A DNA stretch of 64,000 nt from Aneurinibacillus tyrosinisolvens (GCF_001015055.1 NZ_BBWZ01000018.1:1-64000), one strand, 5' to 3'; shown: positions 43,884 through 55,025, counted from the stretch's first letter. Numbers and translations: made by a program. The notes: generated from the letters alone by a model not told the origin.

Positions 43884-45690
43884 CCGCTTGTATCTCCTCA
43901 CAGGCAGGGAGGGTAAAACTTACCTTTGTACCCTTTTGCCACTCGCTTTCGATTTCAATGGTTCCCCCGTGGGCCAGAATAATCTGCCGCGCAATGGAAA
44001 GGCCGAGCCCTGTCCCACCCATGCTCCGGCTGCGCGCCTTATCAACCCGGTAAAACCGTTCAAAAATCCGCTCTAAATCCCGCTTGCGAATGCCCATTCC
44101 TTCATCCATTACTTCAATACATATCCATTCGGCCTGGCGATAAGCCTGTACGGTTATCGTTGTTCCTTCATTTGAATATTTCATCGCATTGGACATCAAG
44201 TTATCAAGCACTTGAATGATCGCATCCCGGTCCGCCCAGGCCAGAAGAGAATCCGACGGCTCAGGGAGCTGGAGTTCAAGTTCAATTTTTTCCTGCCGGC
44301 TTTTTACGGCGAAGCGCTCCAGCAAATCATGGAGCAGCCGGTTCAAGTTGACGGCACGGTGGTCCAGCATATGCTGCCCGGCATCGTACCGCGAGAGCTG
44401 CAACAAATCGTTAACAAGCCGTGTCATTCGATCCGTTTCATTCGACAGCACGCGAAGAAAACGGCGGGAAGTTTCCGGGTCGTCCACAACGCCTTCCTCC
44501 AGTGCCTCGAGATAGCTTTTCAGTGTCGTAAGGGGCGTCCTCAATTCATGGGAAACGTTGGCGACAAATTCGCGGCGTTCCCGGTCGAGTTCCGCCTGTT
44601 CTGTAACGTCCTGCAGAACAGCGATAATACCGGAATTCTTCCCCTCTTCCCGGTTCTGAAGCGAGGTAAAGGTAAAACGAATGAGCCGCTCTTCCCCCTC
44701 TACGCTCATGTCCATAAGCAAGGAGCCTGTCCCTTCAAATAACGAATCCTGTTCCTCCCCGTTTCCCGGAATGGCGAGCACCTCATACAGATTTTTGCCA
44801 AGCACATTTTTGTAGCTTACACCGAGAATTCGTTGTGCCGGCCTGTTAATCAGGATAATGTTCTGTTCGCCGTCCGAAGCGATCACGCCATCGCTCATGT
44901 TGGCAAGGATCGAAGAGAGTTTCTCTTTCTCCTTCTCCGTCTGGGACAGCGCTTGTTTTAACCGTCGCGCCAGTTCATTGAACGTTTCCCCCAGCTGCCC
45001 GATTTCGTCCTCCGAATAGATGCGTACCTGCCTGCTAAAATCTCCATTGGCCATCGCTGTCGCCTGGCGCGTAATTTCTTTTACCGGCGTTGTAATGGTC
45101 CGTGCCAGTACAATTCCTAGACCTGCGGTTAGCAGGAGGGCAATTCCCGTGCCGGTAGCAAGGATGCTGTTAATCTGGCGCATCGTCTGGTACACCTCTT
45201 CCATGGAAGCAACAAAATAGAGGACACCGAGGATTTTTGTGCCTTTTTTAATTGGAACCGCGAGTACCTTGACCCGCTGGTGTGTCTCCGGATTGTACTG
45301 GATCGATTCGTTTCGCGTACCAAGAAGCGCCATGTTAATCTCAGCCCGGGTATTCTTCTGCCCGATAAACGCTTTATTCTCTTCAGTTGTCGTTAATACG
45401 ACTCCATTCTGGTCGATGAGCTGCACATCTGCATTGCGGAGCGCAAACAGATTACGGATTAGATTATCGATATCTTCCTTTGGAAACGTATCCGCCTCCA
45501 GGTATTTCTCCAGATTGACCGCCAGAAGGTTTGCCTGTGTGTTCAGCGTTTCCGTGAAGTTATTTACATAATAGGACTCGGCGGAGCGAATAAAGTAAGC
45601 ACCGATGACCTGCATGGCAATGAGGATAAGCAGAAGGTACAAGGTCACGACCTTCCACTGAACCGTTTGAAAAATACGGAGGCCCCTCAT
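43876..45690 (-). CDS. walK: sensor histidine kinase WalK
   Basis: 604 residues: TM1 (~12-32), extracytoplasmic Cache-like domain, TM2 (~180-200), HAMP, PAS domain (~255-360), HisKA with FVANVSHELRTPL (phosphorylated His381), and HATPase_c (NAMKYSNEG N-box, DEGMGI and GGTGLGLSI). It senses cell-wall (lipid II-related) status and phosphorylates WalR, the essential cell-wall regulator. Four bp separate walR and walK. Confidence 0.97.
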   Translation of the reverse strand: MRGLRIFQTVQWKVVTLYLLLILIAMQVIGAYFIRSAESYYVNNFTETLNTQANLLAVNLEKYLEADTFPKEDIDNLIRNLFALRNADVQLIDQNGVVLTTTEENKAFIGQKNTRAEINMALLGTRNESIQYNPETHQRVKVLAVPIKKGTKILGVLYFVASMEEVYQTMRQINSILATGTGIALLLTAGLGIVLARTITTPVKEITRQATAMANGDFSRQVRIYSEDEIGQLGETFNELARRLKQALSQTEKEKEKLSSILANMSDGVIASDGEQNIILINRPAQRILGVSYKNVLGKNLYEVLAIPGNGEEQDSLFEGTGSLLMDMSVEGEERLIRFTFTSLQNREEGKNSGIIAVLQDVTEQAELDRERREFVANVSHELRTPLTTLKSYLEALEEGVVDDPETSRRFLRVLSNETDRMTRLVNDLLQLSRYDAGQHMLDHRAVNLNRLLHDLLERFAVKSRQEKIELELQLPEPSDSLLAWADRDAIIQVLDNLMSNAMKYSNEGTTITVQAYRQAEWICIEVMDEGMGIRKRDLERIFERFYRVDKARSRSMGGTGLGLSIARQIILAHGGTIEIESEWQKGTKVSFTLPACEEIQADD

Positions 45691-45694
45691 TCTC

Positions 45695-46408
45695 TTACTC
45701 CTCCAGCGGGTTTTTCATGACATATCCCAGGCCGCGGCGCGTAATGATATACTGGGGTACACCCGGATCGTCCTCAATTTTTTCCCGCAGGCGCCGTACT
45801 GTAACATCCACGGTACGCGCGTCGCCGAAATAATCAAATCCCCATACCGCCTGGAGCAGGTCGTCACGCGTCATTACCTGCCCCCGGTGCTGGGCCAGGT
45901 AATGCAATAAAGCAAATTCCCGATGCGTAATATCAATCTGCTGCCCGTTCTTTTCTACGCTGTAGGAACGTGTATCGATAATCAGGTGGCCGATAACAAG
46001 CTGTGTGGAAGGCGAAACTGCTGTACTTGTTTCCGAACGGTTTACCTTCTGTCTGCGGAGGTTGGCTTTTACCCGTGCGGCCAGTTCCCGGCTGCTAAAC
46101 GGTTTTGTTACGTAATCATCCGCACCAAGTTCAAGCCCAAGCACTTTGTCCAGCTCGCTATCCTTGGCGGTAAGCATAATAATCGGCACTTCGGAAGTGT
46201 TTCGAATGGTACGGCACACCTCCATTCCGTCTTTTCCCGGAAGCATAATATCAAGCAGGATTAAATCCGGCGATTGTTTCTCCGCCAGTTTGATTGCCTC
46301 TTCTCCGTCATAGGCACAAATGACTTCGTATCCTTCTTTCTCAAGGGTAAACTGCAATATATCGGCGATAGGCCGTTCATCGTCAACTACGAGTATTTTA
46401 TATTTCAT
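45695..46408 (-). CDS. walR: response regulator WalR
   Basis: 237 residues: receiver domain with Asp53 phospho-acceptor ([13 protein letters not shown]), conserved Asp9/10, Lys in VTKPFSSRE, and an OmpR-type winged helix ([15 protein letters not shown]). WalR controls autolysin and cell-wall genes and is essential in most Bacillales. First gene of the wal operon; a terminator just upstream isolates it from the M23 gene. Confidence 0.98.
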   Translation of the reverse strand: MKYKILVVDDERPIADILQFTLEKEGYEVICAYDGEEAIKLAEKQSPDLILLDIMLPGKDGMEVCRTIRNTSEVPIIMLTAKDSELDKVLGLELGADDYVTKPFSSRELAARVKANLRRQKVNRSETSTAVSPSTQLVIGHLIIDTRSYSVEKNGQQIDITHREFALLHYLAQHRGQVMTRDDLLQAVWGFDYFGDARTVDVTVRRLREKIEDDPGVPQYIITRRGLGYVMKNPLEE

Positions 46409-46438
46409 TGCTCCACCTCTTTACCAAAGTATAAAGAA

Positions 46439-46472
46439 AAAACGGTGGGAGGACTACCCTCTCACCGTTTCT
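46439..46472 (-). terminator. terminator of the M23 peptidase gene
   Basis: Hairpin AAACGGTG / CACCGTTT with nested GAGG/CCTC, followed on the minus strand by TTTTTTCTTTAT. It lies 1 bp beyond the peptidase stop and insulates the wal operon from upstream readthrough. Confidence 0.8.
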
Positions 46473-47435
46473 TTAATGTATATAGGACAGCGGATTCACC
46501 GGTTCACCGTCTTTGCGAATTTCAAAGTGGAGGTGTGGCCCGGTGGATCTTCCCGTATTCCCCGTCTTTGCAATTTCCTCTCCTTTTTCTACTATATCGC
46601 CGTTTGAGGCAACAAAAGCGTTTAGGTGCCCATACAGTGTTTCATAGCCATTGCCATGGTCAACGATGATGCAGTTTCCATATCCGGCCTTTTGCCCGGC
46701 AAAGATAACCCGGCCATTGTCCGCTGAATAGACAGGCGTATCAACAGCAGCCGCAATGTCGATGCCGGCATGCAAACGTCCCCACCGTTCTCCAAAATAG
46801 GAGCTTAATTGGCCGGCCGCCGGCATCTCAAACTGTCCGTCACCCCGGGAAGACTTGCCTTTCATGACACTGATCGCTTCTTCAGCAGCCAAAGCCGTTA
46901 CTCTCTTGCGCAGCAGGTTTACCAGTTGCCCATCGGGAAAGACAGCCGCAGGGGAGACGACAGCCGCCTCTACCTTTACCGTCTCTTTTACATGCCTTAC
47001 TTTTAGTTGCTTCAGCGCCTGCTCAATCGACTGTTTATCTTTACCGTACACAATTACTTTTTTGCCAACGACTAACCTGGCTGCGCTCGATTTTATGCTG
47101 ATTTCACGCTCAAGCTGCTGCAGCGTTTTTTCCTCGTTGTATGCTGCCCTGTCCCCATCCGCCTTCTTAAAGGTTACCTTCTTATTAAGCTGCAGCGACT
47201 GGCCGGGAAATTTCTTCCTTTCCCGGTCCATTTTATTAGCAAGCCATTGACGAACCGTATCCGGATTATGTATGATGCCTATTTCTTTATTGTTTATGTA
47301 CACATGGTAGGCCGTTTGATTATAAGATTGATGAAAGTAACCAGCGGCCGCTACCCCACTCACAGCAAATAAACCCACTAGAATACCGAGTACAACTCTT
47401 CTCTTCGCCCATGACGCCATTCTTTCAGTTAGCAT
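46473..47435 (-). CDS. membrane-anchored M23 metallopeptidase
   Basis: 320 residues with an N-terminal TM helix (~15-33), a linker/G5-like region, and a C-terminal M23 domain: LHAGIDIA (His and Asp zinc ligands), YGHLNAF and PHLHFEIRKDG (His ligands). It is predicted to act on peptidoglycan crossbridges outside the membrane. ATG has AAAGGGAGGG upstream. It is located between purA and the wal operon, where WalR-controlled cell-wall hydrolases would fit. Confidence 0.9.
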   Translation of the reverse strand: MLTERMASWAKRRVVLGILVGLFAVSGVAAAGYFHQSYNQTAYHVYINNKEIGIIHNPDTVRQWLANKMDRERKKFPGQSLQLNKKVTFKKADGDRAAYNEEKTLQQLEREISIKSSAARLVVGKKVIVYGKDKQSIEQALKQLKVRHVKETVKVEAAVVSPAAVFPDGQLVNLLRKRVTALAAEEAISVMKGKSSRGDGQFEMPAAGQLSSYFGERWGRLHAGIDIAAAVDTPVYSADNGRVIFAGQKAGYGNCIIVDHGNGYETLYGHLNAFVASNGDIVEKGEEIAKTGNTGRSTGPHLHFEIRKDGEPVNPLSYIH

Positions 47436-47552
47436 AATTCCCTCCCTTTATGTTTACAGTTTTAAATGAAATGGAAGTTTTTATACCTCTGCAGCAAAGA
47501 AGGCCCCCCTTCCTGAGCAGGAAGAGGAACCTTTCATTTTATTTCCTATATG

Positions 47553-48841
47553 TTACAGTGCGTATACGCTGCGTACAACATTCGTCTGATTTCGGTCTGG
47601 TCCCACAGAGAACATGGATAGCGGAATGCCTGTTAATTGCGTTACACGCTCTACATAGTGGCGCGCATTTTCCGGGAGCCCGTCGAGTGAACGGATACCT
47701 GTAATATCCTCCGTCCAGCCTGGAAGCTCTTCATAAATCGGTTCACACTCAGCCAGGACGTTTAGATTAGCAGGGTAATGTTCAATGACTTCCCCCTGAT
47801 AACGGTAAGCCGAACAAATCTTCACTGTTTCCAGCCCTGTTAATACGTCAAGCGAGTTAAGAGAAAGAGCGGTAATGCCGCTTACACGGCGTGCATGGCG
47901 CACAACCACGCTGTCGAACCAGCCTACACGGCGCGGGCGGCCGGTTGTTGTTCCGTATTCTTTTCCTGTCTCACGGATATGGTGCCCGATCTCATCGTGC
48001 AATTCTGTCGGGAATGGGCCATCTCCCACCCGTGATGTATACGCTTTGGCTACCCCTACTACGTGGTGGATTTTCGTCGGTCCTACTCCTGAACCGATAG
48101 AAACACCGCCGGCAACCGGGTTGGAAGAGGTTACGAACGGGTAAGTTCCCTGATCGATATCAAGCATAACCCCCTGCGCCCCTTCAAAAAGAACCCGGCG
48201 CCCGCTGTCAATCGCGTCATTCAATACAACAGATGTATCCGTTACATAAGGGCGGATGCGCTCGACATACGAGAGGTACTCCTCAAGAATTTCGTCGACA
48301 TTTACCCCTTCGGCTTCATAAAACTTCTCTAACAGGCGGTTCTTTTCTTCCACATTGCGGCGAAGCTTCTTCTCAAATTCATCTCTATCCATTAAGTCAG
48401 CCATGCGGATACCGACACGAGCTGCCTTGTCCATGTAAGCAGGACCGATTCCTTTGAGTGTCGTTCCAATCTTGTTGTCGCCCTTCTTCGCCTCTTCCGC
48501 ACTGTCAACCTAATGTGATACGGCAGAATAAGATGGACACGATCGCTAATGCGCAGGTTATCTGTCGTTACGTTATGGCTATGTAAATAATCAAGTTCAG
48601 TCAGAAGTGCTTTCGGGTCTACAACCATCCCATTCCCGATTACGCATATTTTTTCTTTGTAAAAAATCCCCGAAGGAATTAAATGTAATTTATATTTTGT
48701 CCCGCCAAACACGATCGTATGACCGGCATTGTTTCCACCCTGATAGCGTGCTACGACTTCAGCCTTCTCCGCAAGAAAATCGGTAACCTTTCCTTTACCT
48801 TCATCTCCCCACTGGGATCCTACTACTACTACAGTTGACAT
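47553..48841 (-). pseudogene. purA: adenylosuccinate synthetase, single-base frameshift
   Basis: Two frames join as one Pur[21 protein letters not shown] (P-loop start) to [10 protein letters not shown], then from about 48,505 another frame with [49 protein letters not shown] and a normal C-terminus at 47553. Repairing one missing base (a G on the coding strand of AGGTTG-GACAG) gives 429 residues, the standard length. PurA makes adenylosuccinate from IMP, Asp and GTP, so loss would cause purine auxotrophy. With similar indels nearby, a sequence error is likely. Confidence 0.85.
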
Positions 48842-48964
48842 CGGCTGGGCACCTCCTACTTTTTTAACATACTAAGTGTAGCAACCGCAATTCGCTATGT
48901 CAATAAAAACACGAACATTTAACTGGTATACACATCGTTTGTTCGAGAATGCGGCTTTTTCATA

Positions 48965-48997
48965 AAAAAATCCCTATCCTGTAGGATAGAGATTTAT
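48965..48997 (-). terminator. terminator after dnaC
   Basis: Hairpin AAATC-CTATCC / GGATAG-GATTT with a 4-base loop, followed by T-rich sequence on the minus strand. It ends 14 bp after the dnaC stop. Confidence 0.75.
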
Positions 48998-49011
48998 TCG
49001 AATAATATACA

Positions 49012-50358
49012 TTACGATGGATCCTGCTGGTGGCTTAGGCTCACAAACTTGTTGTACTCCTTAAGAAAAGCCAGTTCGACAGTGCCTGTCGGGCCGCTCC
49101 GCTGTTTCCCGATGATGACTTCGATGATGTTCTTTTTTTCGGTCTCTTTATCGTAGTAATCATCGCGGTACAGGAACGCTACCATGTCCGCATCCTGCTC
49201 AATGCTTCCGCTTTCTCTGATATCTGAAAGCATCGGGCGCTTGTCCTGGCGCGACTCTACGGCACGGCTGAGCTGCGAGAGCGCAATAACCGGGCATTCA
49301 AGCTCACGGGCAATCAGCTTAAGCGTACGGGAAATCTCCGAAATTTCCTGTTGGCGGTTATCCCCGCCCCCCTTGCGGCCTGTGATGAGCTGCAGATAGT
49401 CAATCATAATGAGACCCAAACCCGCTTCCGTCTTCAGACGACGGCATTTCGAACGAATCTCACTAATCGTAATTCCCGGCGTATCATCAATATAAATCGG
49501 TGCATTGGATAGCGTTCCAATCGCCATCGTCAGCTTGTGCCAGTCATCATCAGCAAAGTAGCCTGTCCGCATACGTTGGGCGTCAATGTTCCCTTCTGCA
49601 CAAATCATACGCTGGACAAGCTGTGTCGCCGACATCTCCAGGCTGAAGATAGCAACAGGCGCTCCGGCACGAGCCGCCACATTCTGGGCTACATTCAAGG
49701 CAAACGCTGTTTTCCCTACCGCCGGACGTGCGGCAAGAATAATGAGCTCAGACGGCTTCAATCCGGCCGTCATCTTGTCGAGGTCCGGATACCCGGTAGG
49801 TACCCCGGTAATCTCCCCTTTGTTGGAGGCCAGCGCTTCAATATGTTCATACGTATCCACCAACACGTCTTTAATGTGCTGGAAACTCGAGGTGCGCTGG
49901 CGCTGCGAAATCTGCATAATGCTTTTTTCCGCGTCATTTAGAATACCGGGAATGTCTTCCCCCGCTGTGTAACCGTCCGCTGCAATTTTGGTTGCTGCAC
50001 GAATAAGCCGGCGCAGCGTCGCTTTCTCTTCGACAATCCGGGCGTAATACTCCACATTGGAGGCTGTCGGCACCGAGGTTGCCAGGTCGGTCAGGTATGA
50101 TACACCGCCCACTTCCTCCAGCTGCCTGCGATTCTCCAGCTCCGCCGTCACAGTAACAAGGTCTACCGGCTCACCCCGCTCACCCAGATCGACCATAACG
50201 TGAAAAATACGCTGGTGGGACGTCCGATAAAAATCCTCAGGCGTCAAAATATCCGTCGTTGTAATCAATGCTTCCCGCTCTAAAAAAATAGCCCCCAAAA
50301 CGGCCTGTTCGGCCTCGACATTTTGGGGTGGAACTCGATCGAGGAAAATATCACTCAT
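49012..50358 (-). CDS. dnaC: replicative DNA helicase
   Basis: 448 residues, DnaB family (called DnaC in Bacillus). N-terminal RVPPQNVEAEQAVLGAIFL. RecA-like domain with Walker A ARPAVGKTAFALN (~207-219), Walker B LIMIDYLQL, and QEISEISRTLKLIARELECP. It unwinds DNA at the replication fork. ATG start, 15 bp after rplI. Confidence 0.97.
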   Translation of the reverse strand: MSDIFLDRVPPQNVEAEQAVLGAIFLEREALITTTDILTPEDFYRTSHQRIFHVMVDLGERGEPVDLVTVTAELENRRQLEEVGGVSYLTDLATSVPTASNVEYYARIVEEKATLRRLIRAATKIAADGYTAGEDIPGILNDAEKSIMQISQRQRTSSFQHIKDVLVDTYEHIEALASNKGEITGVPTGYPDLDKMTAGLKPSELIILAARPAVGKTAFALNVAQNVAARAGAPVAIFSLEMSATQLVQRMICAEGNIDAQRMRTGYFADDDWHKLTMAIGTLSNAPIYIDDTPGITISEIRSKCRRLKTEAGLGLIMIDYLQLITGRKGGGDNRQQEISEISRTLKLIARELECPVIALSQLSRAVESRQDKRPMLSDIRESGSIEQDADMVAFLYRDDYYDKETEKKNIIEVIIGKQRSGPTGTVELAFLKEYNKFVSLSHQQDPS

Positions 50359-50373
50359 AGCTATCCCTCAATT

Positions 50374-50817
50374 CTATTCTTCAACGACGTGCACCTTTAG
50401 CGTCGCTGTGACTTCCTGATGTAATTTAATCGGTACATTCGTATAACCGAGTGTGCGAATGGGGTCAGGCAATTGAATTTTCCGCTTATCCACCTTGAAA
50501 TTCGCTTTTTTCAGTTCTTCCGCGATTTGCTTAGAGCTTACGCCGCCAAACAGCCGTCCGCCTTCACCGGATTTTGCCTTAATCGTGATGGTGGTTTCCT
50601 CCATCACCTTTGCAAGTGCCTTAGCCTCTTCAATCTCCTGCTCCTTGCGTTTTTGCTCACTCTGTTCATGCGCGGACTGCATTTTTACATTTCCTTCTGT
50701 CGCGACTTTCGCAAGGCCTTTCTTCAAAAGAAAATTACGGGCATATCCTTCGGAAACTTCTTTGATTTCACCTTTCTTACCCTGTCCTTTTACATCTTGC
50801 TGAAAAATGACTTTCAT
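50374..50817 (-). CDS. rplI: 50S ribosomal protein L9
   Basis: 147 residues with the L9 N-terminal fold ([19 protein letters not shown] and [11 protein letters not shown]) and the C-terminal domain ([14 protein letters not shown]). It binds 23S rRNA. It starts 1 bp after gdpP and is followed by dnaC, the standard order. Confidence 0.97.
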   Translation of the reverse strand: MKVIFQQDVKGQGKKGEIKEVSEGYARNFLLKKGLAKVATEGNVKMQSAHEQSEQKRKEQEIEEAKALAKVMEETTITIKAKSGEGGRLFGGVSSKQIAEELKKANFKVDKRKIQLPDPIRTLGYTNVPIKLHQEVTATLKVHVVEE

Positions 50818-50818
50818 C

Positions 50819-52771
50819 TCAGTTCCCTCCCCTGGAATTTTTCAATACTTCTTTTAACTGTTCAAGCGCTTCAGCGACCGTCGTATTTTTCAGCTGCGTT
50901 GCAGCATTGTTAAGGTGTCCGCCGCCGCCCATTTTTTCCATAATAATCTGTACGTTAAATTCTCCGAGCGATCTGGCACTTATCGCAACCACATCATCCG
51001 TCTGCGACAAACAACGAACGAGGCCTCAATCTCTGCCATTGTAAGAAGCGTATCCGCCGCCTGTGCGATGAGAAGCTGGCCGTACCGTTCGTTTTCACGG
51101 CCTGCGGCTACAGCTATCGAGCCCCCTATAATCTCGGTGTGGCGAACAATTTCGGAACGGCGAATATACTGCGCCAGATCCTCTTTCAGCAAAATCTGCA
51201 CAAGTGCCGTATCCGCTCCCTTCCTTCGCAGAAGGAGGCAGCCTCAAATGTCCGTGAACCGGTACGGAACGCGAAGCTTTTTGTGTCAACAACGATTCCC
51301 GCCAACAGTGCGGTTGCCTCCAGAACGTCCATCGAGAGATTATCCCCCTGATACTGCAGAAGTTCGGTAACGAGTTCTGACGTAGAAGAAGCATACGGTT
51401 CAAGATAAATAAGCACAGGATCGGCAATAAATTCTTCCGAGCGCCTGTGGTGGTCGATAAGAACAACCTTGCTCGTTAAGTTCAAAAGGCGCGGTTCAAT
51501 CACCATAGAAGGCCGGTGAGTATCCACAACTACAAGCAGCGTTCTGCGGGTCACCATCTGGGTCGCCTCATCACTTGTAATGAAATAGTCTCCTAAATAC
51601 TCATGCTCTTCCACTTCCTGCATAAGCCTTTCGATTGCAGGGTTGCTGTCATCCAGCACGATATACCCTTGCTTTTCCGCGGCGTGAACAGCCTTCAGTA
51701 CCCCGATAGCCGCACCGATCGCATCCATATCCGGCATTTTATGCCCCATAATCAAGACTTGATCACTCTCAAGCATTAAATCGCGAAGCGCATGGGAGAT
51801 TACACGGGCACGCACTCGATTCCGCTTCTCTACGGCGTTTGACTTTCCTCCATAGAATGTCAGCTTCTCTTTGAACTTAACGGCAGCCTGATCTCCACCG
51901 CGTCCAAGCGTGATATCAAGCTCGATTGCGCCATTTCACCAAGTTCGATGAAGGAATCGACGCCCGCACCGACACCGATGCTCAATGTAAGAGGAACTTT
52001 GTTTTTTCCCGTCATCTCACGCACGACGTCGAGAATATCAAAACGATTGGATTCAAGCTGCTGGAGTGTGCCCTGATCAAATACAGCCAGAAACTTGTCT
52101 CCTGTAAAACGGCGCAAATAAATATCATATTCATTCGCCCATTTTGTAATGGCTCCCGCTACATTTGTAAGAAGCAGGCTCCTGCTTTGTTCGTCCATGC
52201 CCTGGGCAATTTCATCAAGGTTATCCAGATGGACAATCGCAAGAACAAGTTTCTCCTGGTTGTAATGCATTTGGAGTTCTTTGTATGCCGTTATATCGGT
52301 GAGGTAGAGCAAGCGCTCTTCCGGGCGGATAACAACCTCATAAATATGCTTTCTATAAGTGATTTCAGCTTTTTGCTGATCCTCTTTAATATCAGCAAGA
52401 GGGGGGAATACATCAAGCAGCCCCTCTCCAATGAGATTGTCTCTCTTTGTGATCGTCTGAAGATACGGATTGTGCCATTCTATCGTTTTTGCTTCATTCG
52501 TAAGAATGATACCGATCGGCATTTCATTGATTACTTCATCGCTCGCTCTTTTAATCCGATGGGTAAGTGTTTGGACATACGCTTCAAGTTCATCACGAAG
52601 CAGATGTTCATTACGAATCGTTAAATATGTGGCCACAGACAAAACAAGTACGCCTGCAACTGCAAAAGACCAGTGCAAGAAGAAAGCCAGCAGTGCGGCT
52701 GTCAGAAACATAAAGGCAAAAGATACGAAAATGTGAGCTCCAAACCAGCGCCTTATCAGGAACTTGGGCAT
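50819..52771 (-). pseudogene. gdpP: c-di-AMP phosphodiesterase GdpP, frameshifted at three places
   Basis: Expected product ~651 residues: two N-terminal TM helices, PAS, degenerate GGDEF (LYLRRFTGDKFLAVFD), and DHH/DHHA1 (MGHKMPDMDAIGAA, LIDHHRRSEE and GGGGHLNNA). Frame breaks near 51,917, 51,231 and 51,015 are each fixed by one inserted base (G, C, C on the coding strand). All are losses in a doubled base. GdpP hydrolyses c-di-AMP. Three independent indels in one gene next to a broken purA favour sequence errors, although gdpP loss is selectable in some bacteria. Confidence 0.85.
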
Positions 52772-52782
52772 ATACTCAGCTC

Positions 52783-53766
52783 CTATTTTTGAAAAAATCG
52801 ACTCCGCAAATCAAACCCTATATCCACCATCCCGACTATTATTAGTATATAGGTAAACGACGGAATAAGAAATAAAATTACCGCCCCGATTAACAGCGCT
52901 TTATTCCACCCGCGCACATGAATCAGGTAGGCGATAACCCCAAGTCCCTGAATAAATAATAGGGTTTGCAGCAGGACATTGCCATTCATCGCAATCATAT
53001 ATAAGAATCGATAATGGCTAACATCCGGAATCATTACTAATACAAGTACAATAAGATAATAATACAAAATTGAACGCGGAAAGCGCAAATGATGGAGAGC
53101 AGGCAGCGCCTCGATCTGCGTACCCATTCTTTTTAATACACGCCTGGAAATCGCATGGTTTAACAAAGCGGAAACAAGAGCGGAAAGGATAAGCGATGCC
53201 GGTAAAATGACGGCCGTCATTAAAGGGACTTGCTCTTTTGCCTTACTCAGCATCTGCCGTGTTTGCTCCAGCTTTTGGACACTCTCTGCACTTCCCTGCC
53301 CGGCAGGCGGATGTTGTATCATCGCATCTACCTGTGACTGCACCTGTCCAATTACGCTTACGAATATCTTATTAATTACATCAACCGGGTTCACATGGAA
53401 AACGTAAATAGAAAATCCAATACTCAAAAAAAGAAAAACAAGGGACACGAGTGTTCCTCTAACAATAACCTGCCTGATTGATTTCCGGAGGCGGTAGCCG
53501 GCTCCCATAGCAAGTCCAAGCACCGCGCTTGGCAAGGCGACTATCAGTCCGGTGATATTTGCAAAAATAAAAACAAGCAGAACAGCTACGGCCAGGGCCA
53601 TGATTCCAAGCCTTATACTGTGGCGGTACCCATATATCGTAAAAGGAACCGGCAGAGCGAACACCGCAAGGGCTCCCAGCGGTGTATAGAAGGCAAGCAG
53701 GAAAAGCACAAGAAAAATTGCACTCATGAATGCTCCTTCCACCATTCCCCTTATTCGATTCTGCAT
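52783..53766 (-). CDS. yybS: YybS family membrane protein (DUF2232)
   Basis: 327 residues from ATG 53766; a longer frame to 53823 is not supported. About eight TM helices; the first reads GAFMSAIFLVLFLLAFY. DUF2232/YybS proteins lie beside gdpP and rpsR in Bacillales and resemble vitamin-transport S components. Function unknown. It starts 12 bp before gdpP. Confidence 0.9.
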   Translation of the reverse strand: MQNRIRGMVEGAFMSAIFLVLFLLAFYTPLGALAVFALPVPFTIYGYRHSIRLGIMALAVAVLLVFIFANITGLIVALPSAVLGLAMGAGYRLRKSIRQVIVRGTLVSLVFLFLSIGFSIYVFHVNPVDVINKIFVSVIGQVQSQVDAMIQHPPAGQGSAESVQKLEQTRQMLSKAKEQVPLMTAVILPASLILSALVSALLNHAISRRVLKRMGTQIEALPALHHLRFPRSILYYYLIVLVLVMIPDVSHYRFLYMIAMNGNVLLQTLLFIQGLGVIAYLIHVRGWNKALLIGAVILFLIPSFTYILIIVGMVDIGFDLRSRFFQK

Positions 53767-53900
53767 AAGAGCATTTACCTCATTTCTCCTAAATAAATAG
53801 ACAAGAAAAAAATAGACGTCCAAACTCTTTAAATCTAACTAAATTTATCATAAATAATGATAAAGTGGCAAATACGAATCTCCATTCATCTAAAGAAAAA

Positions 53901-53930
53901 AGAGATGGAAAGAAAATTCCTTCCATCTCT
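53901..53930 (-). terminator. terminator of the rpsF-ssb-rpsR operon
   Basis: Perfect 10-bp stem AGAGATGGAA / TTCCATCTCT with a 10-base loop, then TTTTTTC on the minus strand. It lies 18 bp after the rpsR stop. Confidence 0.85.
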
Positions 53931-53947
53931 TCCTATTATCCAATCGA

Positions 53948-54178
53948 TTACTCAGTTACATATGGTAACAAAGCAATTTGACGAGCGCGTTTAATCGCAA
54001 CTGTCAATTGACGTTGATATTTCGCAGAAGTACCTGTTACACGGCGAGGTAAAATCTTACCGCGCTCGCTCACGAACTTCTTAAGCAAATCAATGTCTTT
54101 ATAGTCAATGTGTGTGATTTTATTGGAAGTAAAGTAACACACTTTACGGCGTTTGCCGCGTCCACGACGTTGTGCCAT
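53948..54178 (-). CDS. rpsR: 30S ribosomal protein S18
   Basis: 76 residues, basic, with [21 protein letters not shown] and [21 protein letters not shown]18 binds S6 on the 30S platform. It follows ssb in the rpsF-ssb-rpsR operon. Confidence 0.98.
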   Translation of the reverse strand: MAQRRGRGKRRKVCYFTSNKITHIDYKDIDLLKKFVSERGKILPRRVTGTSAKYQRQLTVAIKRARQIALLPYVTE

Positions 54179-54210
54179 GAATGTCCCCTCCTTTTATACC
54201 GTTAGCGTAA

Positions 54211-54699
54211 TTAAAATGGTAAATCATCATCCGAAATATCAATCGGCTTCTGGTCATTGGCAAAGGGGTTGTCATCATTAAACGCATCACGGGAGCGTCC
54301 ACCGCCACCGGCACCGAAGGAAGATGGCTGCTGGGATTCAAATCCGCCGGAATGTCCGCCGGCTCCCTGGCCTTGTCCCTGTCCACCGCCGAGGAACTGA
54401 ACATTTTCCGCGACAATTTCCGTTACATATACCTTGCGCCCTTCTTTATTATCGTAACTACGAGTTTGAATGCGCCCTTCCACAGCAGCTTGCTGTCCCT
54501 TCTTCAGGTACTGCGCGCAAAGCTCGGCTAATTTGCTCCAAACTACGATGGAAATAAAATCAGCTTCCCGCTCGCCCTGCTGGTTCGGTACTCTACGGTC
54601 AATTGCCAGCGTAAAAGTAGTAACAGCTGTCCCACTCTGTGTATAGCGAAGCTCCGGATCTTTCGTTAAACGACCTAACAATACCGCACGATTAAGCAC
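54211..54699 (-). CDS. ssb: single-stranded DNA-binding protein
   Basis: 162 residues: OB-fold ([39 protein letters not shown]), a Gly/Gln-rich linker, and the protein-interaction tip DISDDDLPF. It coats ssDNA and recruits repair and replication proteins. Middle gene of the rpsF-ssb-rpsR operon. Confidence 0.98.
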   Translation of the reverse strand: MLNRAVLLGRLTKDPELRYTQSGTAVTTFTLAIDRRVPNQQGEREADFISIVVWSKLAELCAQYLKKGQQAAVEGRIQTRSYDNKEGRKVYVTEIVAENVQFLGGGQGQGQGAGGHSGGFESQQPSSFGAGGGGRSRDAFNDDNPFANDQKPIDISDDDLPF

Positions 54700-54725
54700 G
54701 ATAACCCCTCCCCAATCAATCGGAC

Positions 54726-55016
54726 TTATTTTTCGTCTTCACGAACAACTAAGTAACGAATGACATCGTCGCTAATTTTCATCAGACGTTCCATCTCATT
54801 AACAGCCTGCGGCTCGGATTGGAAATTCATCAGTACATAGAAACCTTCGCGATGGTCATCGATTTCATATGCCAAACGTTTCTTACCCACTTCGTTAACC
54901 TTTTCCATTTCTCCACCGTTCTCAGTGATTACAGTAGAAAAACGTTCAACATCGGCCTTAGTAGCCTCTTCTTGAAGGTCTGGGCGTAAAATGTACATTA
55001 CTTCGTATTTGCGCAT
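54726..55016 (-). CDS. rpsF: 30S ribosomal protein S6
   Basis: 96 residues from ATG 55016 (AAGGAGGTG upstream; the GTG at 55025 is within the ribosome site). [18 protein letters not shown] and [16 protein letters not shown] are S6 features. First gene of rpsF-ssb-rpsR; the leader upstream may bind S6:S18 for autoregulation. Confidence 0.97.
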   Translation of the reverse strand: MRKYEVMYILRPDLQEEATKADVERFSTVITENGGEMEKVNEVGKKRLAYEIDDHREGFYVLMNFQSEPQAVNEMERLMKISDDVIRYLVVREDEK

Positions 55017-55025
55017 ACCTTTCAC

